From the NCBI RefSeq assembly GCF_002812045.1, contig NZ_NPEG01000007.1, positions 124,001 through 188,000 of the forward strand: a stretch of 64,000 bases of DNA, read 5' to 3'. Position 1 is the stretch's first letter, and each line of letters opens with the position of its first letter. Made by a program: the position numbers and the translations under genes. The stretch comes from Leptospira haakeii (lineage in GTDB: Bacteria > Spirochaetota > Leptospiria > Leptospirales > Leptospiraceae). Below, piece by piece: positions 36,334-44,967 of the stretch. The notes under the pieces were generated by a model. That model was given only the letters and a program-made list of their open reading frames with translations, was not told the origin of the DNA and ran no database searches.

Positions 36334-37581
36334 CTAAGACTGTTTTTCCAAAACGAGCAGAGTGATCTCGGAAGGCGCACCTATTCTTAAAGGAGGCCCC
36401 CAATATCCAGTTCCTCTGCTCACATAAAGTTGGGTCTCTTCCCATTTACTGAGTCCGGCCACGAACTTTTGGAATAGATGGATGAACACGTTTCCAGGAA
36501 AGTATTGACCTCCATGAGTATGGCCTGAGAGCTGAAGATCATATCCCACTTTCGCGGCTTCAAAAATTGAATTAGGCTGGTGAGCGAGTAACACTTTATA
36601 ATGAGCGTTTTCCGTTCCGATAGAAGCCTGTTTAGGATCAGTTCTATGACCTGGGATAACCGTATGAGCCTTATAATCCGTTACACCTGCAACGGCAATC
36701 TTAGCACCATTGTGATCTATTAGTTTATTCTGATTTAGTAATACATTGATCCCAAGATCCTCCAACTCCCTGATCCAGGCAATCACTCCGGAATAATACT
36801 CATGGTTTCCGGTCACGAAGAATGTACCATATTTGGATTCCAGATCCTTTAGAGGAGAAACATGATGTTTCAGCATGTTCACTGTTCCATCTACCAAATC
36901 TCCGGTGATAGCGACCAGATCCGGCTCGAGGGAATTTGTCTTAGAAACTACAACTTCCAAAAAATTCCCTTTGATAGTAGGTCCAATGTGGATATCAGAA
37001 AGTTGAGCAATCTTAAAGCCGTGAAGACCATCCGGCAGATCTTTTACCTTGATCTTCACATATTTAACGGTAGGCGTTTTTTTAGCCTGATAAAATCCGA
37101 AGGCTGTCAACCCACCAGCAAGTCCCAAAAGTGCAAAAGAAGAAAATCTGGCTAAAAAATCCCCTCTTCCAAATTTTTCCGATCCGAATAATGCCTCGGT
37201 TTCGGCTGATGCGACAGAAATACTTTTGGATTGTAGAAGGTCCGAAAGATAGTTAACACCTTTCCAAACCAAGTTTCCCAGATCCTTAAAGACAACGAAG
37301 GAAACCAAAATGGTCGCAAACCCCAAAGTGGTAAATGCGGAGTAAGCCCAGAACTTTTGCCATTGGGTTTCCCTAAAAAATAAACTTAAAAGATAAGCAC
37401 TAGGGGTAAGAAGGACCAGAAAAACCACTCCGATCCAAAGAGAAACCTTCTGAAAAGTTCCGAGTTCAAAAGGTGCGATCAAACGACTGGTCGCATAAGA
37501 ATAACCTATCAAAAGGATTACTGTAAAAACACTGAGAAAAATCACTAACCTTTGCAAATCGAACTCCATTGACAGACTCAT
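36334..37581 (-). CDS. Membrane-anchored metallophosphoesterase
   Basis: A 415-residue protein. The first 170 residues hold four or five TM segments, then a calcineurin-like phosphoesterase domain with all metal motifs: QLSDIHIGP (about 194-202), ITGDLVDG, VTGNHEYYSG and LSGHTHGGQYFPG. This YaeI/YkuE-like arrangement is seen in enzymes that cleave lipid-linked phosphates such as UDP-diacylglucosamine or polyprenyl pyrophosphate; the substrate is not known. It is encoded upstream of the MORN lipoprotein and divergent from the GAF-phosphatase gene. Confidence 0.85.
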   Translation of the reverse strand: MSLSMEFDLQRLVIFLSVFTVILLIGYSYATSRLIAPFELGTFQKVSLWIGVVFLVLLTPSAYLLSLFFRETQWQKFWAYSAFTTLGFATILVSFVVFKDLGNLVWKGVNYLSDLLQSKSISVASAETEALFGSEKFGRGDFLARFSSFALLGLAGGLTAFGFYQAKKTPTVKYVKIKVKDLPDGLHGFKIAQLSDIHIGPTIKGNFLEVVVSKTNSLEPDLVAITGDLVDGTVNMLKHHVSPLKDLESKYGTFFVTGNHEYYSGVIAWIRELEDLGINVLLNQNKLIDHNGAKIAVAGVTDYKAHTVIPGHRTDPKQASIGTENAHYKVLLAHQPNSIFEAAKVGYDLQLSGHTHGGQYFPGNVFIHLFQKFVAGLSKWEETQLYVSRGTGYWGPPLRIGAPSEITLLVLEKQS

Positions 37582-37701
37582 ATATCCGACCGAAAAAAAG
37601 GGTCGGAGTTCCTCTAAAAAACGCCTTTCTCACATTTTGTTCCGAGAGAAAACGACAATCCGTTGACTTACTTCCCGATCCATGAGAGTCTTGCCCCATC
37701 T

Positions 37702-39465
37702 ATGTCCACTATTGACTCGGAAGCCAGAAAATACAAAAGCCTACTGAATACGAGTACGATCCTAAACGCTAACCTGGACCTTTACCAACTTCTTCCTTTG
37801 ATCATGTTGTATTCCAAAGATCTACTGGAAGCAGAAGCGAGCTCCCTATTTCTATTAGAGGAGAAGGACGGATTTTTATACTGTGAAGTCGCCTTGGGCG
37901 AAAAAGGAGAGATCGTCCAAAAATATGCAAGGTTGGAACCGGGACAGGGAATCGCAGGCTGGGTCGCAAAAGAGAAAAAAGCAATCATACTAGAAGACGC
38001 ATATACTGATCCAAGATTTAATCCTGCTTTGGATCAAAAAACAGGATTTAGGACAAGATCACTTGTTTGCGTTCCTTTATACATTGCAGACAAAGTGATC
38101 GGAACTCTCGAAATTCTGAACAAATCGGATAACAGAAGTTTTGAAACCTCGGATGTAGAGGTTTTAAATTCACTTTCCGAAATGGCTGCAATCGCAATCA
38201 AAAATGCCCAGGCTCATGAAGCTCTGAAAAAGAGAGTGTTGGAGCTCCGACTACTTTATGAATTCGAAAAATTAACTGTCGCAGAAAAGAGTATCAACGA
38301 ATTAGGAAATTGGCTTATAGACAAGGTACTCGAATTTTTAGAAGCAAAAGCAGGAACCATTTATATAGCAGATCCTACCTTAGAAGTACTTCGAGTTTTA
38401 GCTGCCAGAGGAATTCCAGAAGAAGCCATCCATAATATACAAGTCCCTTATGGAGAAGGAATTTCAGGCTGGGTCGCAAAAGAAAAACAAAGCCTACTCA
38501 TTCAAAATCTGGACGAAGATCCAAGATACGATAAAAGTGCTAAATATAAATTCGAAGCAAACTCACTCATTTCGGCTCCTTTATTATTCAGAGGAGAATT
38601 ATTAGGAGTTATCAGCGTAAATAATAAATACTCGGGATTCGCATTCACACATGCAGATCTAGAAATGTTGGGCGCAATCGCAAATAGACTCAGTGTTACC
38701 ATCAAAAATGCTAATCTATTTCACAAAGTTTTAGATACGGACAGAGAACTAAAACGTGCTAGAGAAGTAATGCATAAGATACTCCCATCTAGTCTTCCTT
38801 ATGTGGGAGGCCTGGAGTTTGGAGTACAACATATCCCTTACGATAATGTAGGCGGAGATTTTTATAATATTCTAAAGTTGGATGAAAATCGAAGCGCTGT
38901 TCTTATTGCAGATGTTTCGGGCCATGGACTTTCCGCTTCTGTTGTGGCAACGGTCATTCATACTGTAGTTAGCACATTCGATTCGGAAACATTAGGAAGT
39001 CCTTCCAAGTTTTTCACTGCGCTCAATTACGCATTATATAATAAATTAGCTGGGAATTTCCTAACTGCATTTTATGCGATCATTCATACGGGCACAAATA
39101 CGATGTCTTATACAAACGCAGGTCATAATCCTCCTATCTTGTATAGAAAATCAGAAGGAAGCTCCTTACATCTAGAAACAAAAGGAAAATTGGTCGGAGT
39201 GATCCCTGATCTTTTCTTCGAAGAATATGTAACCGCTTTCCAACCCCAAGATAGATTGGTATTGTACACGGACGGACTTACTGAACACTCCAACTCGGAC
39301 AGAACCAGAAGATATAGCGAAGATTTGCTTACTCTAGCGGTTCGCAATCATTCTCAATCACATTCAGCAGAAGCTGCTGAAAGTTTGATTAAAGAATGTA
39401 GGACCTATTGCCATAGATCCGATTTTGAAGACGATGTTACTCTGTTGATCGTGGATCGAGTTTAG
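37702..39465 (+). CDS. GAF-GAF-SpoIIE (PP2C) phosphatase
   Basis: A 587-residue cytoplasmic regulator. Two tandem GAF domains (about residues 20-175 and 190-345) carry matching GWVAKEKKAIILEDAYTDPRF and GWVAKEKQSLLIQNLDEDPRY loops, showing internal duplication. A SpoIIE/RsbU phosphatase domain follows (about 370-585) with GGDFYNILKL, IADVSGHGLSASVVA, YTDGLTEHSN and DDVTLLIVD. It probably dephosphorylates a STAS protein in response to a GAF ligand. ATG 37702 is preferred over the TTG at 37663; neither has a strong ribosome site. It converges with the peptidase-like gene, 2 nt apart. Confidence 0.88.
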   Translation: MSTIDSEARKYKSLLNTSTILNANLDLYQLLPLIMLYSKDLLEAEASSLFLLEEKDGFLYCEVALGEKGEIVQKYARLEPGQGIAGWVAKEKKAIILEDAYTDPRFNPALDQKTGFRTRSLVCVPLYIADKVIGTLEILNKSDNRSFETSDVEVLNSLSEMAAIAIKNAQAHEALKKRVLELRLLYEFEKLTVAEKSINELGNWLIDKVLEFLEAKAGTIYIADPTLEVLRVLAARGIPEEAIHNIQVPYGEGISGWVAKEKQSLLIQNLDEDPRYDKSAKYKFEANSLISAPLLFRGELLGVISVNNKYSGFAFTHADLEMLGAIANRLSVTIKNANLFHKVLDTDRELKRAREVMHKILPSSLPYVGGLEFGVQHIPYDNVGGDFYNILKLDENRSAVLIADVSGHGLSASVVATVIHTVVSTFDSETLGSPSKFFTALNYALYNKLAGNFLTAFYAIIHTGTNTMSYTNAGHNPPILYRKSEGSSLHLETKGKLVGVIPDLFFEEYVTAFQPQDRLVLYTDGLTEHSNSDRTRRYSEDLLTLAVRNHSQSHSAEAAESLIKECRTYCHRSDFEDDVTLLIVDRV

Positions 39466-39467
39466 GA

Positions 39468-40613
39468 CTATAATTTAGAAAATCTGGTGATTGCTTCCGG
39501 AACAATTCCGAAAACATGATCCATTGCGGCAAGTCTCCAATCTTCCCTGTTTGGATAGAACATTTGTTTAAATTCTTCTCGTACCTTATCCGCTTCAGAT
39601 TCCGATTTTGAACCGTGAAAACGAATACGATTCTCGCTGATCATCAGGAAACTACCACGGATCGCACCACGAACACTCAAATTACCGAAGGTCCCGAGCT
39701 CTACAGTGATCGGAAATAGATCTTTACCTTTTGTTAAAATTTTCCCGAAGAAATCGGTAAAATCTCCTGAAGTTCTATAAAAGTCTTCTTCTCCCTCATT
39801 CAATAATAAACCGAAATCGCCGAATACCTTTTTCAAATTTTTATCTTCTCTAGAACCTTTCTCTGCATTTTGCATGAGACTGATCCCGTTTTTTTCTCCA
39901 TAACCGGTATGAAAGTCCAAAATCAAAATACGCTCGTATGGTTTAAGAACTTTTTTAAAATACTTTCTTAAAACTCTTACAACAGGTTCAGGTTTCCTGC
40001 CTCCATAATATATCCCTTTTGGAAATTCATATTGCCCGTTTACTGCTGCATCCAAAACATATTTTGCACCAAAACGGATCACCACTCCCAAAAACCGGAT
40101 AATGAAGAATATATACTCAAATAAAAAATTACCGAACTCTGAACCTGGATTTAAGAAACTTTGAATCTTTCTGTATTTTTTGTTTTTGAACTTCTTGTGT
40201 AACTTCTCTCTCTTTAAAGCAAAGTTACGGTTTAAATCCACATTCCTTTCGTTCACTCTAAGGAAATTTTTGAAACCGTGAGCATTAATCCCATGCAGGA
40301 TCAGAAAATCAGAATTTTTAGGAAGTTTATAAGTGCTTTTATCATCTAGTAGAAATTCCTCAATCCATCTGCGTTGAAATGCGGAACCTGCGAATCCTTC
40401 CACTCCATGGATGCCAGAACTCATAATAACCAGGCGTTTTGCAGGCTTTTTCCTTTCTCCTAAACAAAAGACATCCAATACTCCCCCATCTTTGGGGATC
40501 TCCAGACATTCATAGTCGAAGCGTTCGAACTTGGATTTTAACTGCTTTTTGTAGGATAAGAATGCCTTTCTACAGGCTTCGTAGGTTTCCAAATAGTACG
40601 ATAATACGTCCAC
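39468..40613 (-). CDS. DUF2817 (M14-like) zinc carboxypeptidase-fold protein
   Basis: A 381-residue soluble protein of the DUF2817 group. The motif SSGIHGVEGFAGSAFQ (about residues 65-80) gives the His-x-x-Glu zinc ligands, NERNVDLNRNF (about 122-132) gives the substrate Arg/Asn, LDFHTGYGEKNG gives the third ligand His, and TVELGTFG gives the Glu base. All M14 catalytic positions appear intact. There is no signal peptide, so it acts in the cytoplasm; the substrate is unknown. The middle is unusually basic and aromatic (about 135-185). The upstream 367 nt are AT-rich and non-coding. Confidence 0.83.
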   Translation of the reverse strand: MDVLSYYLETYEACRKAFLSYKKQLKSKFERFDYECLEIPKDGGVLDVFCLGERKKPAKRLVIMSSGIHGVEGFAGSAFQRRWIEEFLLDDKSTYKLPKNSDFLILHGINAHGFKNFLRVNERNVDLNRNFALKREKLHKKFKNKKYRKIQSFLNPGSEFGNFLFEYIFFIIRFLGVVIRFGAKYVLDAAVNGQYEFPKGIYYGGRKPEPVVRVLRKYFKKVLKPYERILILDFHTGYGEKNGISLMQNAEKGSREDKNLKKVFGDFGLLLNEGEEDFYRTSGDFTDFFGKILTKGKDLFPITVELGTFGNLSVRGAIRGSFLMISENRIRFHGSKSESEADKVREEFKQMFYPNREDWRLAAMDHVFGIVPEAITRFSKL

Positions 40614-40986
40614 TGAATCACGAACATACTTAACGCCGTTCTCCGGTCCAAAAAAAAATTTTACCTTTAGATTACGATTCGATGAAAAGAAGAAGGACCG
40701 CTATCGCTGACCACTCGCTACAACGGTCTTCTACATTTAAACAAAAACTCAAATTGCATTAATATATTATAATGTACTAAATATAAAATCATGTAACCAA
40801 TAGAAAACTATCACTCTCGTGATACATAAGATAAAAATATAATTTAACCCTTAAGAACTATGATCCTAATACTATTATTAATCACTCGTTATATTACATG
40901 ATATTTTTTTAAAATAATTTTTCAACTCTTGTGAAATGTGTGAACCCCCTCATCGGTCTAACCTAGTACCTTAAGGAGGTATGAAC
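40614..40986. other. AT-rich non-coding region with palindrome
   Basis: These 373 nt between divergent genes hold no ORF of note and are visibly richer in A/T than the surroundings, especially 40740-40930. TATCAC-TCTC-GTGATA (40809-40824) is a perfect 6-4-6 inverted repeat. AAGGAGGT at 40973-40980 is the ribosome site of the next gene. No confident promoter can be read. Confidence 0.55.
40809..40824. repeat. Perfect inverted repeat TATCAC-N4-GTGATA
   Basis: A 6-bp perfect palindrome with a 4-nt spacer inside the AT-rich divergent region, about 160 nt before the small membrane protein gene. It has the size of a dimeric-repressor site, but no cognate regulator is adjacent. Confidence 0.5.
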
Positions 40987-41271
40987 ATGGATACAGTGAC
41001 CATCTTCGCATTAGCGCTTTTGGCTGTTCCTGTGTTTGCCCGGTTTGCCCGAGTATCCAAGGATGCGATGAATCGCTATCACCTAATAGGATTGGGAGGT
41101 CTTTTCCTAATTCTTGGTGAAGCTACGAAGATTACTGCGACTAAAGTTACACCTATAGCAGCAGTTCTTCCTATGATTGACATCGCAACTGCGATCCTAG
41201 CTTACGCGGGGGTACTTTTCGGGGTAGTATGGTTATCGCTCTACTACGTCAAACACCCGAACGAAATCTAA
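40987..41271 (+). CDS. Small three-TM membrane protein of unknown function
   Basis: A 94-residue protein with three hydrophobic segments (about residues 4-18, 32-46 and 55-82), separated by a basic [14 protein letters not shown] loop. No family is recognised. AAGGAGGT is at 40973-40980, so ATG 40987 has a better spacing (6 nt) than ATG 40981. A strong terminator follows 30 nt after the stop. The isolated gene with a near-ideal ribosome site and terminator suggests high expression. Confidence 0.75.
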   Translation: MDTVTIFALALLAVPVFARFARVSKDAMNRYHLIGLGGLFLILGEATKITATKVTPIAAVLPMIDIATAILAYAGVLFGVVWLSLYYVKHPNEI

Positions 41272-41300
41272 AAAGAATCCTCCTATTTGAAAAGGAATGG

Positions 41301-41327
41301 AAGGCGGGACATGTTCCCGCCTTTTTT
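41301..41327 (+). terminator. Intrinsic terminator of the small membrane protein gene
   Basis: GGCGGGA (41303-41309), loop CATGT, TCCCGCC (41315-41321), then TTTTTT. A classical Rho-independent terminator. Confidence 0.93.
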
Positions 41328-41366
41328 AGTTGGAAAAGATAAAAGAAGAATTTATCCCTGTAATCT

Positions 41367-42029
41367 GTGAGCCTAGAATTCAAACGCCCGGATACCAAAC
41401 ATTCCATCCTATACGTAGCCGATCCGATTTGTGCTTGGTGTTACGGTTTCTCTCCCGTTTTTGAAAAGGTCAGAGAAAAATACTCAGACAGGATAGAATT
41501 CACATTAGTGCTCGGTGGATTAAAATACGGACCAGAAGTGGAAACATTCTCAGAAGATGTAACCGAAAAATTAAAATACCTTTGGAAGGAAGTAGAAAGG
41601 ATCTCTAAAAGAAATTTCCACTACGATATACTCCAAAACCGCATTATTAAATATGATTCTGAACCCGGTTCCAGAGCGGTCATCACAGCACAAAGGATCA
41701 ATCCTAGTCTATCTTTCGCTTTTTTAGATAAGTTATTAGAGAGTTTCCATTCCAAAGGAAAGGACCCCGGCGATTTCGAAACATATGCGGAGATTGTTTC
41801 TGAACTTTCTATTCCTTTAGATGAATTTAAAGAATTATATTATAGAGAAGAAACTCTCTTGGAAACCAGAAACGATTTTAATTATGGATATATATTAGGT
41901 GTAACCGGATTTCCTTGTTTGGTATTTTCAGACGGTTTAGACAGAGGAATCTTAACCAAAGGATATTCTTCCTTTGAAGAGGTGGATGCGCTTTTGGGGG
42001 ATTATTTCAGGTCTATAGGACAATATTAA
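41367..42029 (+). CDS. DsbA/FrnE-like thioredoxin-fold oxidoreductase
   Basis: A 220-residue protein with the active site C22-A-W-C25 in ADPICAWCYGF, near the N-terminus, an inserted helical domain in the middle and a cis-Pro strand GVTGFPCLVF near residue 185. This matches cytosolic DsbA-family proteins of the FrnE / PA2201-like type rather than exported DsbA, since no signal peptide is present. A third Cys follows the cis-Pro. The start is GTG 41367; upstream there is AAAGAAGA at weak spacing. It converges with the alcohol dehydrogenase gene. Confidence 0.83.
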   Translation: MSLEFKRPDTKHSILYVADPICAWCYGFSPVFEKVREKYSDRIEFTLVLGGLKYGPEVETFSEDVTEKLKYLWKEVERISKRNFHYDILQNRIIKYDSEPGSRAVITAQRINPSLSFAFLDKLLESFHSKGKDPGDFETYAEIVSELSIPLDEFKELYYREETLLETRNDFNYGYILGVTGFPCLVFSDGLDRGILTKGYSSFEEVDALLGDYFRSIGQY

Positions 42030-42057
42030 AAAAATAAGGACGAGTTTCCCCGTCCTT
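42028..42057 (-). terminator. Intrinsic terminator of the alcohol dehydrogenase gene
   Basis: On the minus strand AAGGACG-GGGAAACT-CGTCCTT is followed by A and eight T. Arms are 42051-42057 and 42036-42042. It lies 16 nt past the dehydrogenase stop and its U-tract overlaps the end of the oppositely directed DsbA-like gene. Confidence 0.88.
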
Positions 42058-42072
42058 CAAATCCAATGTACT

Positions 42073-43095
42073 TCATCTGACAACGATCAACTTAGTCTCC
42101 TCTTCCAAGAAAGCATCTGCCGCTTCCGACCAAGATGCTTTACGTGTGGTGACCTTAGAAGGATCGAAACCTTCCTCTTCTACTAATCTCAAAATTTCAG
42201 GGATCCATTCTCTGGATCTAACTCTTCCCAAACGAATTGTAGCCCCATTATTATATAATTCTAAATAAGGGATCGGAATATTATTGGTCCAGAAGATAGA
42301 AGCAGATCCGAATTCACCTTCTATTCCAAGAGATCTAAGACCACAGTCCCAACCTTCTGCAGTTCCGTTCGCATCTGCCACTATATCAAACTTACCTAAA
42401 CTTTTTGGAAAAGAGGTGACCTGCTCCACTTTTACTCCATAAGATTCGGCAATCTCTAAACGTTTTTTATCTGTGTCTACATATACAAGTTCAGAGGCGC
42501 CCATATGTTTTGCAAGGGCAGCAGTATATAATCCTATACTAGAGGCAAAACCTCCGAGTACTAAGACCGACCTATTCTTGTTTTGTTGGAGATGTATACC
42601 TACCAACTTCCATGCTTCTACAATATTATCACTGATACTTGCGATAGCTGCAGGATCGGTTTTATTAGAAAATGGAATCAACATCTCTTTTGCATACGGG
42701 ACCAAGACAGAATCGGAGATTGCTCCGCCAAATTCTTTTGCACCTTTTCCCATTCCGTAAGCACTTGTATGAGGAACAGTGCTGCAACTTTTAGTCAGGC
42801 CTGTTTCACAATTTGCGCAATGTCCACAGGAAATCTGGAATGGAACCGCAACACGAGTTCCTTTAGGAAATAGTGAGGATAACTCTTCACTTGTTTCTAT
42901 AATTTCTCCCACAAATTCATGACCCAAAGGAAAAGGAGGACGGAATAATGTTTGTCCCCTTAAAATTGGAAGATCCAAATCGCATCTGGCAACCGCCAAG
43001 GGACGGACCAATGCTTGGTTCGGTCCGGAAAGTTGAGGATCCGGGACTTCTTCCCATTCTACTCGATTTCTTTTAGAAAATAGCAATTGTTGCAT
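42073..43095 (-). CDS. Zinc-dependent alcohol dehydrogenase family protein
   Basis: A 340-residue medium-chain dehydrogenase. The catalytic zinc Cys is in VARCDLDLPI and the next ligand in PLGHEFVGEI; the structural zinc motif is CGHCANCETGLTKSC. The Rossmann part shows VLGGFASSIGLYTAALAKHMGA and VDTDKKRLEIAESYG, an acidic residue after strand two that favours NAD(H). The substrate is unknown. ATG 43095 is used, with GGAGGA 6-7 nt upstream; the frame extends to 43116. It is divergent from a TetR gene, and both promoters lie among two identical-type palindromes, so the TetR protein probably represses this enzyme. Confidence 0.87.
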   Translation of the reverse strand: MQQLLFSKRNRVEWEEVPDPQLSGPNQALVRPLAVARCDLDLPILRGQTLFRPPFPLGHEFVGEIIETSEELSSLFPKGTRVAVPFQISCGHCANCETGLTKSCSTVPHTSAYGMGKGAKEFGGAISDSVLVPYAKEMLIPFSNKTDPAAIASISDNIVEAWKLVGIHLQQNKNRSVLVLGGFASSIGLYTAALAKHMGASELVYVDTDKKRLEIAESYGVKVEQVTSFPKSLGKFDIVADANGTAEGWDCGLRSLGIEGEFGSASIFWTNNIPIPYLELYNNGATIRLGRVRSREWIPEILRLVEEEGFDPSKVTTRKASWSEAADAFLEEETKLIVVR

Positions 43096-43106
43096 GGTTT
43101 TCCTCC

Positions 43107-43126
43107 AATAGACCAATCAGTCTATT
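43107..43126. promoter_or_regulatory. TetR operator 1 (AATAGAC-N6-GTCTATT)
   Basis: A perfect 7-bp inverted repeat with spacer CAATCA, only 11 nt before the dehydrogenase ATG. It shares ATAGAC-CA-RT-YA-GTCTAT with operator 2, which is 43 bp away centre to centre (about four helical turns). Confidence 0.8.
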
Positions 43127-43149
43127 CGCGATCTTCCTTATAAAAATAG

Positions 43150-43169
43150 GATAGACCAGTTAGTCTATC
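43150..43169. promoter_or_regulatory. TetR operator 2 (GATAGAC-N6-GTCTATC)
   Basis: A second perfect 7-bp inverted repeat with spacer CAGTTA, 16 nt before the tetR ATG. The two copies flank the space in which both divergent promoters must lie, the usual layout for a self-regulating TetR repressor. Confidence 0.8.
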
Positions 43170-43185
43170 ATTTTATTTTAGTCCG

Positions 43186-43761
43186 ATGAGCAAACTAGAA
43201 GGTCCCTTCGAAAGGATAGCATCTACTGCCGTCCGCTTAATGTATTCCCAAGGATACGCTGGGACCTCTATCAACCAGGTGATCGACGAGTCAGAATCCC
43301 ATAAGGCAAGTTTTTACAGATATTTCCAGACCAAAGAGGATCTGGGAAAAGAATACCTAGATCGACAAGGAAAAGATTTTCAAGACGGCTGGGAAAGATT
43401 AATGGAAAGATCCGAAACTCCGGAAGAGTTCATACATAGATGGATGGCCCTTTTGAAAAAGCAGGTTAAGTCTGGAAAGTATTTCGGCTGTCCTCTTGCT
43501 CGATTTATGGGAAGCCTAGATAAACCTGAACCTGACTTAGCTGAAAGAAGTTCTTCCGTATTAGAATCTTGGACCTCTTGTTTAGAAAATTATTTCGAAA
43601 AGAATAAGAAGACTCTTACACTTCCTGCAAATTTTGATTCTAGGAAGAAAGCGGAACTATTTCTAAAATTATTCCAGGGGAATTCACAATTTTATGTGAT
43701 GACACACGATCCCAAATATTTTAACGAATTAGAAGAAGAGATGCTCTCAAACCTAAACTAG
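43186..43761 (+). CDS. TetR-family transcriptional regulator (divergent from adh)
   Basis: A 191-residue regulator. The N-terminal HTH reads [42 protein letters not shown] (about residues 9-52), the TetR_N pattern. The C-terminal domain, with [11 protein letters not shown] and a Trp/Phe-rich helix set, resembles the TetR_C regulators of the AcuR/YcdC type that sense small electrophiles or organic acids. Divergence from the dehydrogenase and the two palindromes support local control. The last 9 nt overlap the 3' end of the convergent cysE gene. Confidence 0.88.
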   Translation: MSKLEGPFERIASTAVRLMYSQGYAGTSINQVIDESESHKASFYRYFQTKEDLGKEYLDRQGKDFQDGWERLMERSETPEEFIHRWMALLKKQVKSGKYFGCPLARFMGSLDKPEPDLAERSSSVLESWTSCLENYFEKNKKTLTLPANFDSRKKAELFLKLFQGNSQFYVMTHDPKYFNELEEEMLSNLN

Positions 43762-44298
43762 TTTTGTTTTTTTAAGGGAGATCTTAACTTTTTTCCCTTT
43801 TAGTCGGACGATTTTTCCGGGGGCGCCCACCACAGTACAATCATCCGGGATATCATGATCTATGACCACAGCTTCCGCTCCGATCTTCACGTTATTTCCC
43901 ACGTGAACCGGACCTAAAACTGTTGCTCTTGCTCCTATAAGCACATTGTTCCCTACGGTAGGATGACGTTTTCCTTGATGGTTTCCTGTTCCACCTAAGG
44001 TAACTCCATGGAATAAGATACAATCGTCACCTATCTCTGCAGTCCCGCCGATTACGATCCCCATTCCATGGTCTATGAATAATCCACTTCCTATCTTTGC
44101 GCCGGGATGGATCTCAATCCCTGTAAGGAAACGATTGAATTGAGAAATAAATCTGGCTAAAAACTTTAATCTTATCTGATATAAAGGATATGCAATATAC
44201 TTATGCATCAGAATGGAATGCAACCCGGGATAGAGTATGAATTCCAATCCCCTGGCAGCCGGGTCGTTCTTAAAAATTGCTTGGATCTCTCGAATCAT
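43753..44298 (-). CDS. cysE: Serine O-acetyltransferase
   Basis: A 181-residue enzyme of the left-handed beta-helix family, a short form lacking most of the N-terminal helical domain of E. coli CysE. It has [18 protein letters not shown], then [19 protein letters not shown] (catalytic His/Asp region, about residues 61-79), [17 protein letters not shown] and [20 protein letters not shown]. It acetylates serine with acetyl-CoA as the first step of cysteine synthesis. The C-terminus is strongly basic ([13 protein letters not shown]). No cysK is adjacent. It is followed upstream by a small membrane protein gene on the same strand, 9 nt apart. Confidence 0.9.
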   Translation of the reverse strand: MIREIQAIFKNDPAARGLEFILYPGLHSILMHKYIAYPLYQIRLKFLARFISQFNRFLTGIEIHPGAKIGSGLFIDHGMGIVIGGTAEIGDDCILFHGVTLGGTGNHQGKRHPTVGNNVLIGARATVLGPVHVGNNVKIGAEAVVIDHDIPDDCTVVGAPGKIVRLKGKKVKISLKKTKLV

Positions 44299-44307
44299 TC
44301 GGAAAAT

Positions 44308-44709
44308 CTAATAGGATTTTTTCTTTTTACGATCTGATCTGGAATGCTCTTCGCTACTTTCTCTTTTAGCTACGTAATTTGCCAAGGTGAGAATTGCTCC
44401 TCCCCAGAAAGCGGCCCAGAAGCCAGGCACGAATATTTTATCAGGGAATATATTAGCAATCCAGAATAGAACGATAGCATTCACAACAAGACCGGCAATT
44501 CCCAAGGTCAAAAGATAAACCAAATATCCTACACCGAAAGTGACCAGGACAAGGAACCATCTTAAAACAAAATTTAAAAATCCGAAGAATAGAACGATTA
44601 CTATTACGTCCCAAACATTATTGCTGACACGAAATCCTGAATCAATCAGAGGAAAAACGAATACTACTACCAAGGATTGTAGCAAAACGGAAAAAAGAAG
44701 TCTGTACAT
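44308..44709 (-). CDS. Phage holin family 4 superfamily (YvlD-like) membrane protein
   Basis: A 133-residue protein with four TM segments: an early pair, a central LRWFLVLVTFGVGYLVYLLTLGI and a late GFWAAFWGGAILTLAN, which matches the Mycobacterium-type YvlD/holin-4 family. Despite the family name these are ordinary chromosomal membrane proteins of unknown role, and there is no phage context here. The C-terminus is charged (RSDRKKKKSY). The gene lies 9 nt upstream of cysE and 8 nt after the small 62-residue frame. Confidence 0.78.
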   Translation of the reverse strand: MYRLLFSVLLQSLVVVFVFPLIDSGFRVSNNVWDVIVIVLFFGFLNFVLRWFLVLVTFGVGYLVYLLTLGIAGLVVNAIVLFWIANIFPDKIFVPGFWAAFWGGAILTLANYVAKRESSEEHSRSDRKKKKSY

Positions 44710-44717
44710 CTATGTCC

Positions 44718-44906
44718 TTAAACTGTAGAATCTAGGAACTGTCCCAAATGAGGAGGCAAACCGCCTGGAGGAACCACAAGTGTTTGCGGTTGCACAATAG
44801 CGTTGTCCGAAACGGAAGCAACTTCTCTGGGTTGGTCTCCTACTAGAGCGGGAGCCGAAGAATCGGAATATAAAATTTGTCGAGATCCGACCGCCATATA
44901 TGGCAT
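44718..44906 (-). CDS. Possible 62-residue protein
   Basis: An ORF with a decent ribosome site (AAGGAAG about 8 nt before ATG 44906) and a Pro/Val-rich C-terminal half (VQPQTLVVPPGGLPPHLGQF). It has no TM segment or recognisable domain. It is placed 8 nt ahead of the YvlD-like gene on the same strand, with balanced composition, so it is likely translated. Nothing can be said of its function. Confidence 0.5.
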   Translation of the reverse strand: MPYMAVGSRQILYSDSSAPALVGDQPREVASVSDNAIVQPQTLVVPPGGLPPHLGQFLDSTV

Positions 44907-44967
44907 ATTCTTCTTCCTTTCTGTTATATTCTTCTTATTAGACGAATTAGAAAAGCAAAATTATAAT

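Noticed and set aside
44308..44709. Prophage remnant suggested by the holin family name
   Set aside because: No other phage genes nearby; YvlD/holin-4 proteins are common chromosomal membrane proteins.
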